From positions 1 through 32,129 of the forward strand of contig JAEWQC010000214.1 of NCBI GenBank assembly GCA_023399355.1: a DNA stretch of 32,129 nucleotides. Direction: 5' to 3'. Both the position numbers and the translations under genes were made by a program. Shown here piece by piece: positions 1 to 7,382 of the stretch; positions within the stretch are counted from its first letter, which is position 1; every line of letters starts with the position of its first letter. The notes beneath the pieces are model-generated. The model ran no database searches. It was not told the DNA's origin and saw only the letters and a program-made list of their open reading frames with translations. This DNA comes from Bacillota bacterium. GTDB lineage: Bacteria > Bacillota > Clostridia > Acetivibrionales > DTU013.

Positions 1-262
1 TATCTCATAGGGTGCCGCCCAGGCTGCAAACCATATGGGGGATGCTTGTTGTCAAGGGCATTCCTGACTCTCAAAATTACAGGATGATTCTTTTCTTCTT
101 TTTCCTACAGTAAATTGACGCGATCATATCATGGGCCATTTATTGACGTATTTTGGCGAAAGTGTTACTATACACAATATATGATGAAAAAATTTTGCTA
201 TATACAATGAAAAATAGATAAGGAATTCTCAGTTTTTCACTTGTATTACATTCGGTACCTTG
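1..262. other. Upstream intergenic region, no gene recognised
   Basis: No convincing gene is visible. The + strand is open in one frame from base 1 to about base 87, but the 28 residues match nothing I recognise; this could be the tail of an upstream gene. Two TTGACG hexamers lie at 115-120 and 143-148. The second is followed 17 bp later by TACTAT (166-171), a weak promoter candidate. Two near-identical 11-mers, CTATACACAAT (168-178) and CTATATACAAT (198-208), lie 30 bp apart, about three helical turns, and may be binding sites. Confidence 0.4.
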
Positions 263-291
263 TTGAAAAAATAAATTATTTCTTGTATCAT
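263..291 (+). promoter_or_regulatory. Candidate sigma-A promoter of the hyf-like (Ehr) operon inside an inverted repeat
   Basis: TTGAAA (263-268), a 17-bp spacer and TATCAT (286-291) each match the sigma-A consensus at five of six positions. A perfect 10-bp inverted repeat, TGTTGAAAAA (261-270) and TTTTTCAACA (294-303), brackets the element, so the -35 lies in the left arm and the predicted start of transcription lies in the right arm. This arrangement suits a repressor operator or a 5' hairpin. The predicted leader to the first gene is about 80 nt. Assigned by eye. Confidence 0.45.
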
Positions 292-380
292 TCTTTTTCA
301 ACAGATATATTATGATATTTTACTGCATGTCGGTTTCCGGAAATACAGGGATCTGAGGCTTTGGGGGGTTATTTTTCCAA

Positions 381-2423
381 ATGGTACTATTTACGGCTGT
401 CAACTTGTTGAGGGGCTCAATCTTTCTTTTCATATCTGCCGCTTCTTTAGCACTAATTCTGTTAAAATGGCATAAACTTTGCAACATCGTTTCCAATATC
501 ATTTGCATAACGGCTTCCATTTTCGGCATATCAGGCTCGTTGATCCAGCTTCTGGCAGGCGGGGAGAGGATAAGGATTGCCGCATTCAAACCGGCAATAC
601 CGATATTGTCCTTTGACATAGCAATGGATCGGCTTTCTGCATTCTTCGTGCTTGGATTATGCGTATTGGTGCTTTGTGTCTCTATCTACTCCATAGGATA
701 TGTGTCCCATTATTATGGAAAGAGAAATGTGGGGCTCTTCAATTTTCTTTATTCTTCATTTATTTTATCGATGCTTTTGGTGATGACAGCCGGAAATGCT
801 GTCTTCTTCTTTATTGCATGGGAGGCCATGGCAGTACTGTCTTATTATCTGGTGGTCTTTGAATCCGAGCATGTGGAGAAACAGAGGGCGGGAACGCTGT
901 ACATCATCATGACACATCTTGGTACGGCGTTTCTGATGATCGCATTCATGCTGATGTACAGCTACACGGGTTCGTTTGATCTCGCCGGAAGCTCCTCCGC
1001 AATTCCTGCTTCTGCGAGAAACATCCTGTTTCTCCTCTTTCTCACAGGCTTCGGCGTTAAGGCCGGTGTGATTCCGGTACATATCTGGCTGCCTTATGCG
1101 CATCCTGCCGCACCGGGCAATGTTTCCGCGCTGATGTCCGGCATCATGATCAAGACTGCTGTATACGGGCTTCTGAGGTTCGTGCCGGTATACCTTGGTG
1201 TGGAGAATACCTGGTGGGGAGTAGCAATCCTCATTGTGGGTATGATATCTGCGGTACTCGGTGTAGCCTATGCTTTTGTTGAAAAAAACATCAAAAAACT
1301 GCTGGCTTACAGTAGTATTGAAAATATTGGGATCATCTTCATAGGCCTTGGCATTGCGTTCATCGCATTTTCGCAAAAGAACGGCACAATTGGTGCGCTT
1401 GCTTTAGCTGCTTCGCTCTTTCACACTTTTAACCATACGTTATTTAAAGGCGGTCTGTTCCTCGGAGCGGGCTCCATTCATTATTCCACCCACACGATCA
1501 ACATGGAGCATCTTGGCGGACTCATCAAAAAGATGCCGGTAACTGCAGTATTCATGCTGGGCGGTGCACTTTCAATTTCTGCGATTGTTCCATTCAATGG
1601 CTTTGCCAGCGAGTGGCTTACCCTGCAGTCTGTTTTCGGAAGTATTTTACCCGGAAATGCTGCTCTGAATATATTGGCGATCCTCTCCGTGGCCGCCCTA
1701 GCTATCGCTGGAGCGCTGGCGGCAGCCACCTTTGTAAAGTTGTTTGGCATCTCCTTCCTGGGACTGGGTCGAACTGAGCAGGCAGACCATGCAAGGGAGG
1801 TTCCTGCTGTCATGAATGTCGGAACAGGTGTATTGATAGTGTTGTGTCTGGTGTTCGGACTTTTCCCGATGCTGTTTCTCAAGTTGACGGACAAGCTTGT
1901 GGTTGAATTGGCAGGACAATCCTTGATCGGTCAATTAAAAGGCCCGTTCCTCTTTGCAGGATATCTTGAGCAGGCCACCGGAAATGAGATTTCACCATTC
2001 ATGGTCTTTGTGGCGCTTATTGCAGTGATACTCGGTGTACTGCTGGTTTTAAGGCTGGTGGGCGGGAAATACATTGAAAGGAAATATGGCACCTGGGACT
2101 GCGGCTTTGAAGCACTCAACTCCAGAATGCAGTATACTGCCACCGGCTTTTCGAAACCGGTTGAAATCGTATTCAGGATGCTTTTCCGGCCTTCAAGGGA
2201 ATTGAAGGTGGAGGGCGAACACCTGTATCATCCGGAGTCAATGGAATACAAGGTTTCAACGGAGCCAATATTTGAAAAATATATTTATGCTCCGGTCCTG
2301 CAACTGGTGCAGGCCATTTCAAAGAAAATAAAATATGCAATACAGACCGGAAGCGTCCATATGTACCTGATGTATATATTTATCGCAGTTTTGGTTCTAT
2401 TGCTGTATAACAGGATTGCCTAA
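381..2423 (+). CDS. hyfB: HyfB-like proton-translocating antiporter subunit of an Ehr/hydrogenase-4-type complex
   Basis: This is a 680-residue polytopic membrane protein of the NuoL/NuoM/HyfB family (E. coli HyfB is of similar length). It would form an ion-pumping arm of a complex-I-related membrane oxidoreductase. The family core is clear: a lysine-containing helix segment KAGVIPVHIWLPYAHPAAP at about residues 227-245, then GIMIKTAVYGLLR, and a later LLAYSSIENIG stretch typical of the antiporter modules. The C-terminal third has an extra hydrophilic segment (KYGTWDCGF at about 565-575) and a final membrane helix, as in HyfB rather than NuoM. The start has only a weak G-run upstream (364-369), so the exact N-terminus is uncertain. 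It is the first gene of a tight + strand operon; the next gene begins 14 bp later. Confidence 0.9.
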   Translation: MVLFTAVNLLRGSIFLFISAASLALILLKWHKLCNIVSNIICITASIFGISGSLIQLLAGGERIRIAAFKPAIPILSFDIAMDRLSAFFVLGLCVLVLCVSIYSIGYVSHYYGKRNVGLFNFLYSSFILSMLLVMTAGNAVFFFIAWEAMAVLSYYLVVFESEHVEKQRAGTLYIIMTHLGTAFLMIAFMLMYSYTGSFDLAGSSSAIPASARNILFLLFLTGFGVKAGVIPVHIWLPYAHPAAPGNVSALMSGIMIKTAVYGLLRFVPVYLGVENTWWGVAILIVGMISAVLGVAYAFVEKNIKKLLAYSSIENIGIIFIGLGIAFIAFSQKNGTIGALALAASLFHTFNHTLFKGGLFLGAGSIHYSTHTINMEHLGGLIKKMPVTAVFMLGGALSISAIVPFNGFASEWLTLQSVFGSILPGNAALNILAILSVAALAIAGALAAATFVKLFGISFLGLGRTEQADHAREVPAVMNVGTGVLIVLCLVFGLFPMLFLKLTDKLVVELAGQSLIGQLKGPFLFAGYLEQATGNEISPFMVFVALIAVILGVLLVLRLVGGKYIERKYGTWDCGFEALNSRMQYTATGFSKPVEIVFRMLFRPSRELKVEGEHLYHPESMEYKVSTEPIFEKYIYAPVLQLVQAISKKIKYAIQTGSVHMYLMYIFIAVLVLLLYNRIA

Positions 2424-2437
2424 GGAGAGAGCGGGAA

Positions 2438-3385
2438 ATGAGCAATATTTTATATATCATGATGCAGTTCATTACAATCCTACTGATCGCACCGCTGGTA
2501 AACGGAGTCATCAGGAAGGTGAAAGCCCTGACACAGAAGAGGAGAGGCGCACCTTTGCTGCAGATGTATTTTGACCTTTACAAGCTGTGCAGAAAAAGTG
2601 CAGTGGTGTCGGAGACTTCCTCATGGATATTCAGGGCTGCACCATATATTGTGTTTTCTTCTGCAGCGGCAGCGGCTCTGCTGATGCCTGCTACCACGAT
2701 GCCGGCACCTGAAGGCTTTGCAGGAGATATCCTCCTGATGGTCTACCTGCTCGCACTGGGAAGATTTTTTATGACACTTGCGGGTCTGGATACCGGCAGT
2801 ACTTTCGGCGGGATGGGCAGCAGCAGGGAAGCCATGATTTCCTCCTTAATGGAGCCATCCATTCTTGTTTCCGTATTCACCCTGGGTCTCGTTGCCGGAA
2901 CGACTTCCGTTTCCGGTATCATGCAGGCGATGAACAGACTTGCCGTACCGCTGGCGCAGCCTGTTTTCATCCTCGTAGCCCTTTCCATATTGATTATTAT
3001 CATTGCCGAGACCTCAAGGATACCGGTTGATGACCCGGCGACCCATCTGGAACTGACGATGGTCCATGAGGCCATGATACTGGAATATTCCGGCAGACAC
3101 CTGGCTCTGATGGAATTGGGCGCTTCCATTAAACAGCTGGTTTTTATCACGCTGCTGGTCAACATTTTCCTGCCCCTTGACCAGTTCATCACATTGGGAG
3201 GAGTTGCCGCAATTGCGGTTTCACTGCTGTTTTATTTGATCAAGGTGGTTTTTGTTGCTGTAATCATTGCCATCATCGAGGTTGGCACTGTAAAATTCAG
3301 ATTTTTCAGTGTGCCGAACCTGGCGGCGCTTTCATTTATATTGGCCTTTATTGGCTTTTTACAATATTTCGTCCTTGGGAGGTAG
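2438..3385 (+). CDS. hyfC: HyfC/NuoH-like membrane subunit
   Basis: A 315-residue membrane protein of the NuoH/HyfC/HycD family, which anchors the peripheral electron-transfer arm to the membrane arm. Visible family features are QKRRGAPLLQMYFDLYKL near residue 33, and the conserved loop RIPVDDPATHLELTMVHEAM near residue 194, rich in the acidic residues typical of NuoH loops. About eight hydrophobic segments are present. A good ribosome site (AAGGAGAG) lies 9 bp before the ATG. The gene follows hyfB by 14 bp, and its last codons contain the ribosome site (GGGAGG) of the next gene, which starts 2 bp after the stop. This implies coupled translation. Confidence 0.92.
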   Translation: MSNILYIMMQFITILLIAPLVNGVIRKVKALTQKRRGAPLLQMYFDLYKLCRKSAVVSETSSWIFRAAPYIVFSSAAAAALLMPATTMPAPEGFAGDILLMVYLLALGRFFMTLAGLDTGSTFGGMGSSREAMISSLMEPSILVSVFTLGLVAGTTSVSGIMQAMNRLAVPLAQPVFILVALSILIIIIAETSRIPVDDPATHLELTMVHEAMILEYSGRHLALMELGASIKQLVFITLLVNIFLPLDQFITLGGVAAIAVSLLFYLIKVVFVAVIIAIIEVGTVKFRFFSVPNLAALSFILAFIGFLQYFVLGR

Positions 3386-3387
3386 TT

Positions 3388-4044
3388 ATGGAAGGTTATA
3401 ATGAGATATTATCCGTATTGATTTTACTAACCTCTTTCGTTTTAATGGCAAACAAGAGAGTCAAATCATATATCAGGACCTTCAGGCTGCAGTCGGCGTT
3501 GATCGCTCTGACCGCCGGCATTATGGGAATCAGAAGCGCCATCAGTGAAGGCAGTTATGATGTGCTGGTAATCTGCATCATTATTATTGCGCTGAAGGTG
3601 ATCTATATTCCGAATCTTTTGCACAAGACCTTCGCAAATGTTGAGTACAAAGTCGAGAAGGACTTTTACTTTAATATACCGCTGCTGATCCTCTTTTGCT
3701 GCGGACTAGTGGTATTCACCTATTTTGCCGTCTCAAGGGTGGGAGGAATCAGCGAAGGCGAAATCAATTCCGCGGTGGTCAACTCTGTTTCACTGGTATT
3801 GATCGGACTATTCTTCATGATATGCAGGAAGAAGGCCATCGGGCAGATTGTAGGCTTTCTGGTAATCGAAAACGGATTGTTTGTCACAGCGATGTTTTCA
3901 ACCAACGGGATGCCCTTCATTGTTGACATGGGTATATTTATTGATATTATAACGGCTGTTTTGATCATGGGGATTATTGTGTTCAAAATAAATGATAAGT
4001 TTGATTCAATAGACATCAATAAACTTAAGAACTTGCGGGGTTAG
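3388..4044 (+). CDS. hyfE: HyfE-like membrane subunit (NuoK-related)
   Basis: A 218-residue integral membrane protein with about six to seven hydrophobic helices, matching the HyfE family (hydrogenase-4 component E), whose C-terminal half is related to NuoK/MrpC. Features include the cytoplasmic RKKAIGQIVGFLVIENG segment (about residues 149-165), which contains the intramembrane Glu seen in NuoK-like proteins, and the following FIVDMGIFIDIITAVLIMG stretch. It sits between HyfC- and HyfF-like genes, as in known hyf operons, 2 bp after hyfC and 4 bp before hyfF. No HyfD-like antiporter gene is present, so this complex has two antiporter-type subunits instead of the three in E. coli hydrogenase 4. 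Confidence 0.88.
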   Translation: MEGYNEILSVLILLTSFVLMANKRVKSYIRTFRLQSALIALTAGIMGIRSAISEGSYDVLVICIIIIALKVIYIPNLLHKTFANVEYKVEKDFYFNIPLLILFCCGLVVFTYFAVSRVGGISEGEINSAVVNSVSLVLIGLFFMICRKKAIGQIVGFLVIENGLFVTAMFSTNGMPFIVDMGIFIDIITAVLIMGIIVFKINDKFDSIDINKLKNLRG

Positions 4045-4048
4045 ACAA

Positions 4049-5653
4049 ATGGGCTTGCTTCTTTGGATTTTATTAATCATTGCAGTTCCGGTATTTGCAC
4101 TGTTCAACAACAGGAAAGCACTTCATGCCGTGAATGTGGCGGTATCTGTTGCGATGTTGCTTATAGCGGGCTTTGAGACAAGAAATGTGATTTTGAAGGG
4201 TAAAGTGGAATATGGCGCTTTGGGAGGGATCTTCTTTCTGGACCCACTGAGCGTCATCATTTTGGATATTGTACTGGTGATCGGGCTTATGGCAGCTGTA
4301 TTTTCTGTCGGGTATCTCAACGAAGAGCTCAAGGATGGGAAAATTGAATTTGGCCGCATAAAATTGTATTACATCCTGATGTACACCTTTCTGTTCACGA
4401 TGGTTTTTGCCTTAAGCGTAAGAAACATGGGAATCATGTGGATCGCAATCGAGGCTACAACGCTGGCATCGGCTTTCCTTGTAGGCTTCTATAATGATAA
4501 AAAGGCCATTGAGGCTACCTGGAAATATGTCATCATCTGTTCAGTTGGAATAGCAATAGCAATGCTTGGAATCATCTTCCTGCATTTGTCTTCTGTGGGA
4601 TTGTTCAAAGGCGCGCAACTGCTGGACTGGACAGTATTGTACAGCAATGCCGCAGCATTGAAGAGCCCGGTTCTCAGGCTGGCATTCATTTTCATCCTGA
4701 TAGGTTTCGGGACAAAAGCAGGCCTTGCACCGATGCATACCTGGCTGCCTGATGCGCACAGCCAGGCTCCGTCGCCAATTAGTGCGCTTTTATCGGGTGT
4801 GCTTCTGAACAGTGCAATGTATGCCATCATCAGGACGGTTTCCATCGTAAACAAAAACTTGGGCAGCAGTTTGTTTACCGGACGCATCCTGATGGCAATT
4901 GGACTTTTATCCATTGCAACAGCGGCAGTATTTATCCTGACACAGAAAGATTATAAAAGGCTTCTGGCTTATTCAAGCATAGAACATATGGGCATCATTG
5001 CATTTGCGATCGGAATTTTCAGTCCTGCGGCTGTGTTCGCTGCAATATTCCATATGATCAACCATTCATTTACGAAATCGATGTTGTTTTTTACGTCAGG
5101 AAACATCTTGCAGAAATATGGCACAAGGGAAATATCCAAAGTTCAGGGACTTCTTAAAGTATTGCCGGTATCCGGTACGGTCTTTTTCCTCGGATTATTT
5201 GCTATCGCCGGTACACCGCCATTCAGTGTCTTTGCAAGTGAGTTCAGCATCCTGGCAGCCGCATTTGAACACGGCAACTTCCTGCTCGGTGCCACTCTGG
5301 CACTTTTGCTTGCAATGATCTTTGCAGGGATTGCACTGACACTCTTCAGGATTTTTTATACAAAGGGAGTGCAGGAAGTGCACAACGGAGACGGTTCTCC
5401 CATAATGGATCCAGGAGGTATGGGGGACGGTTCTCCCATAAGAGATATAAGGGTCGGTTCCCCCATAAGAGATATAGGGGTCGGTTCCCAACTGTCGGGA
5501 TATGAAACTTTAGCGGAAAAAGGGGAAGCTAATAAAGCCGGTGTGGCAGTAATTGTGGTACTTCTGGCCATTATTGCGATTATGGGGATATATATGCCGG
5601 CACCCCTGAAGGATCTGATCACAAGTGCACAGAAAATTATTACCGGAGTGTAG
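4049..5653 (+). CDS. hyfF: HyfF-like proton-translocating antiporter subunit with in-frame repeat insertion
   Basis: A 534-residue NuoL/M/N-type antiporter subunit, second ion-pump module of the complex. The family core is clear: KAGLAPMHTWLPDAHSQAPS near residue 223 and YKRLLAYSSIEHMGI near residue 305. An unusual hydrophilic insert occupies about residues 447-486, between the last two membrane helices. It is made of 9-residue units (GDGSPIMDP, GDGSPIRDI, RVGSPIRDI, GVGSQ...) encoded by imperfect DNA repeats. All repeat spacings are multiples of nine bases, so the frame is kept and the final helix follows intact. The gene starts 4 bp after hyfE. Its final codons form the first unit of a 23-bp tandem repeat that runs to the next start codon. 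Confidence 0.9.
   Translation: MGLLLWILLIIAVPVFALFNNRKALHAVNVAVSVAMLLIAGFETRNVILKGKVEYGALGGIFFLDPLSVIILDIVLVIGLMAAVFSVGYLNEELKDGKIEFGRIKLYYILMYTFLFTMVFALSVRNMGIMWIAIEATTLASAFLVGFYNDKKAIEATWKYVIICSVGIAIAMLGIIFLHLSSVGLFKGAQLLDWTVLYSNAAALKSPVLRLAFIFILIGFGTKAGLAPMHTWLPDAHSQAPSPISALLSGVLLNSAMYAIIRTVSIVNKNLGSSLFTGRILMAIGLLSIATAAVFILTQKDYKRLLAYSSIEHMGIIAFAIGIFSPAAVFAAIFHMINHSFTKSMLFFTSGNILQKYGTREISKVQGLLKVLPVSGTVFFLGLFAIAGTPPFSVFASEFSILAAAFEHGNFLLGATLALLLAMIFAGIALTLFRIFYTKGVQEVHNGDGSPIMDPGGMGDGSPIRDIRVGSPIRDIGVGSQLSGYETLAEKGEANKAGVAVIVVLLAIIAIMGIYMPAPLKDLITSAQKIITGV
5390..5490 (+). repeat. In-frame GACGGTTC-type repeats inside hyfF
   Basis: The core CGGTTC recurs at 5392, 5428, 5455 and 5482 (spacings 36, 27 and 27 bp), with the shared segment CCCATAAGAGATATA between the later copies. 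The units encode the GSPIRDI-type peptide insert in HyfF. A related GGGACGGTTCT string appears at 21487-21497 in the tyrS leader. From memory, GGGACGGTTC-type short repeats are widespread in clostridial genomes as REP-like elements; I cannot confirm that here. Confidence 0.8.
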
Positions 5654-5748
5654 CGTGGATTATCCGTGGAGTGCAGGAAGGATTTTCCACGGAGTGCAGC
5701 GTGCATTTTTCATGGAGTACGGCAAGATTTTTTACTGGAGGTTAAGCA
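5634..5748 (+). repeat. Five tandem 23-bp repeats carrying successive Shine-Dalgarno-like cores before hyfG
   Basis: Five imperfect 23-bp units run head to tail: 5634-5656, 5657-5679, 5680-5702, 5703-5725 and 5726-5748. Each carries a GGAGT core at the same position (GGAGG in the last). The first unit includes the hyfF stop codon, and the last ends exactly at the base before the hyfG ATG. The array therefore looks like repeated duplication of the ribosome-binding region, with only the final copy improved to GGAGG and followed by a start codon in register. It could affect ribosome loading on the large-subunit gene. Confidence 0.85.
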
Positions 5749-7332
5749 ATGAACGGTTATCTATTGAGCACGAAGCTTACAGAAAAATTTTCCGACAATA
5801 TATATTCATGTACGAGGAATAATTCAAATGAGCAGTACATGGAGGTCAACCCGCAGATTATTGCGGATCTGTGCACCCATATCAACAGGGAACTGGACTG
5901 CCAGCTGGTGTCCATGTTTGCTGCCGATGAAAGGGCGTTGTCCGGCAGCTTCGTTCTCTATTATACGTTTGCTGACAGGCAGAGCGGACAACTCCTGATC
6001 ATTAAGACGAAACACAGCCCGGAGAAGCCGTCTTTCATTTCAATCTGCGCGACAGTCCATGCGGCTGCTTTATATGAGCGTGAAATACAGGATATGTTCG
6101 GTCTGGTGCCACTCGAGCATCCTGACCCCCGCAGGCTGGTTTTCCACAGTAACTGGCCGGAGGGGAGGTTCCCGCTGCGAAAGGACATTGACGGCAGGCA
6201 CAGACCGGACAGGGCGATGGTGGAAACTCCCTTTATGAAGGTGTCCGGCGAAGGTGTTTTTGAAATACCTGTCGGACCAGTGCATGCCGGTATTATCGAA
6301 CCGGGACATTTCCGCTTCAGCGTTGCAGGAGACCCGATTATCAACCTCGAGGCAAAGTTGTATTATGTCCATAAAGGGATTGAAAAGATGTGTGAAGGGG
6401 AGAGCCTGGAAAAGTGTCTTTATATTTCGGAAAGGATTTCCGGAGATGAGACCTTCACCAATTCGCTGGCTTATTGCCAGGCGGTTGAAAAGCTTGCGGG
6501 AATGGAAATCCCATCGCGTGCACGGTACATGAGGGTGGTCTTTGCCGAGTTGGAGAGACTGACCAGCCATCTTGGCGATCTGGCCGGGATTTGTCTGGAC
6601 GTAGCTTATGGCTTTACCGGATTTCAGTTCAGAATGATGAGGGGCTGGAGTTATTCGATTGCCGACGAACTTTGCGGTATGAGGTTTCTGCGAAGTGTGA
6701 ACAGGCTTGGCGGCGTCAGAAAGGATTTTATAGCAGGAAGCGAGAACAAGGTGACCGGGCTTTTGCAGAAAATCCGCAGTGAACTGGCCGATACAGTAAG
6801 CATCATAAAAGCTAATACGTTATTTATAGACAGGGTCGAAAACACAGGGGTGCTGCAGTTTGAAACCGCAAAGGATCTGAATGCGGTAGGTCCGGGGGGC
6901 CGTGCGTCGGGTGTCCGCCACGATGTGAGAAGGACGTTCCCTTATGCTGCTTACGGTGAACTTGAATTCCTCGTACCGGAGCACAATAATGGGGATGTCA
7001 ACTGCAGAATGAATGTAAAACTGGAAGAGTGCTTTGAATCGATAGACCTTATGCTTAAAGCAATCAATGCGATGCCATCCGGGAAATTTTTTGAACCGAT
7101 GCCGGATGTCAGGCCTTATTCTTTTGCATTCGGAATGACGGAGGCGCCGAGGGGTGAAAATATCCACTGGGTTATGACAGGAGAAAACAATACCGTCTAC
7201 AGATACAAGGTAAGAACCCCCTCCTTCTGTAACTGGCCCGCAGTATGCCACGCGGTGAAGGGCAACATTGTACCGGATTTTCCATTGATCAACAAAAGCT
7301 TCAATTTGTCCTATGCCGGAAATGATCTGTGA
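5749..7332 (+). CDS. hyfG: HyfG-like (NuoC-NuoD fusion) large subunit lacking the NiFe-binding cysteines
   Basis: A 527-residue peripheral subunit. Residues about 30-150 are a NuoC-like domain (YEREIQDMFGLVPLEHPDPR near 109-128, then PLRKDI). The rest is a NuoD/hydrogenase large-subunit domain, with PVGPVHAGIIEPGHFRF at about 175-190. In NiFe hydrogenases two CxxC pairs hold the metal centre. Here the first site reads ERISGDE (228-234; Ser231 and Glu234 in place of Cys), and the C-terminal site reads FNLSYAGNDL (518-527; Ser521 and Gly524 in place of Cys). No cleavable C-terminal peptide follows. The subunit should not bind NiFe, so the complex is best described as Ehr-type, between group 4 hydrogenases and complex I. 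The start has a strong CTGGAGG site supplied by the last 23-bp repeat. Confidence 0.9.
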   Translation: MNGYLLSTKLTEKFSDNIYSCTRNNSNEQYMEVNPQIIADLCTHINRELDCQLVSMFAADERALSGSFVLYYTFADRQSGQLLIIKTKHSPEKPSFISICATVHAAALYEREIQDMFGLVPLEHPDPRRLVFHSNWPEGRFPLRKDIDGRHRPDRAMVETPFMKVSGEGVFEIPVGPVHAGIIEPGHFRFSVAGDPIINLEAKLYYVHKGIEKMCEGESLEKCLYISERISGDETFTNSLAYCQAVEKLAGMEIPSRARYMRVVFAELERLTSHLGDLAGICLDVAYGFTGFQFRMMRGWSYSIADELCGMRFLRSVNRLGGVRKDFIAGSENKVTGLLQKIRSELADTVSIIKANTLFIDRVENTGVLQFETAKDLNAVGPGGRASGVRHDVRRTFPYAAYGELEFLVPEHNNGDVNCRMNVKLEECFESIDLMLKAINAMPSGKFFEPMPDVRPYSFAFGMTEAPRGENIHWVMTGENNTVYRYKVRTPSFCNWPAVCHAVKGNIVPDFPLINKSFNLSYAGNDL

Positions 7333-7382
7333 AAGCCGATTTATAGACGAAACTGTTGCTGTCGGAGTATTTGGAGGTTAAT

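Noticed and set aside
765..1376. Minus-strand ORF of 203 codons inside hyfB
   Set aside because: It lies opposite a well-supported membrane gene; its Cys/His/Arg-rich translation is typical of antisense shadows.
5625..5822. Plus-strand ORF spanning the hyfF-hyfG junction
   Set aside because: It reads through the 23-bp repeats in a different frame and overlaps two better supported genes.
5749..7332. Active NiFe hydrogenase large subunit
   Set aside because: Both metal-binding CxxC pairs are replaced and no C-terminal maturation peptide is present.
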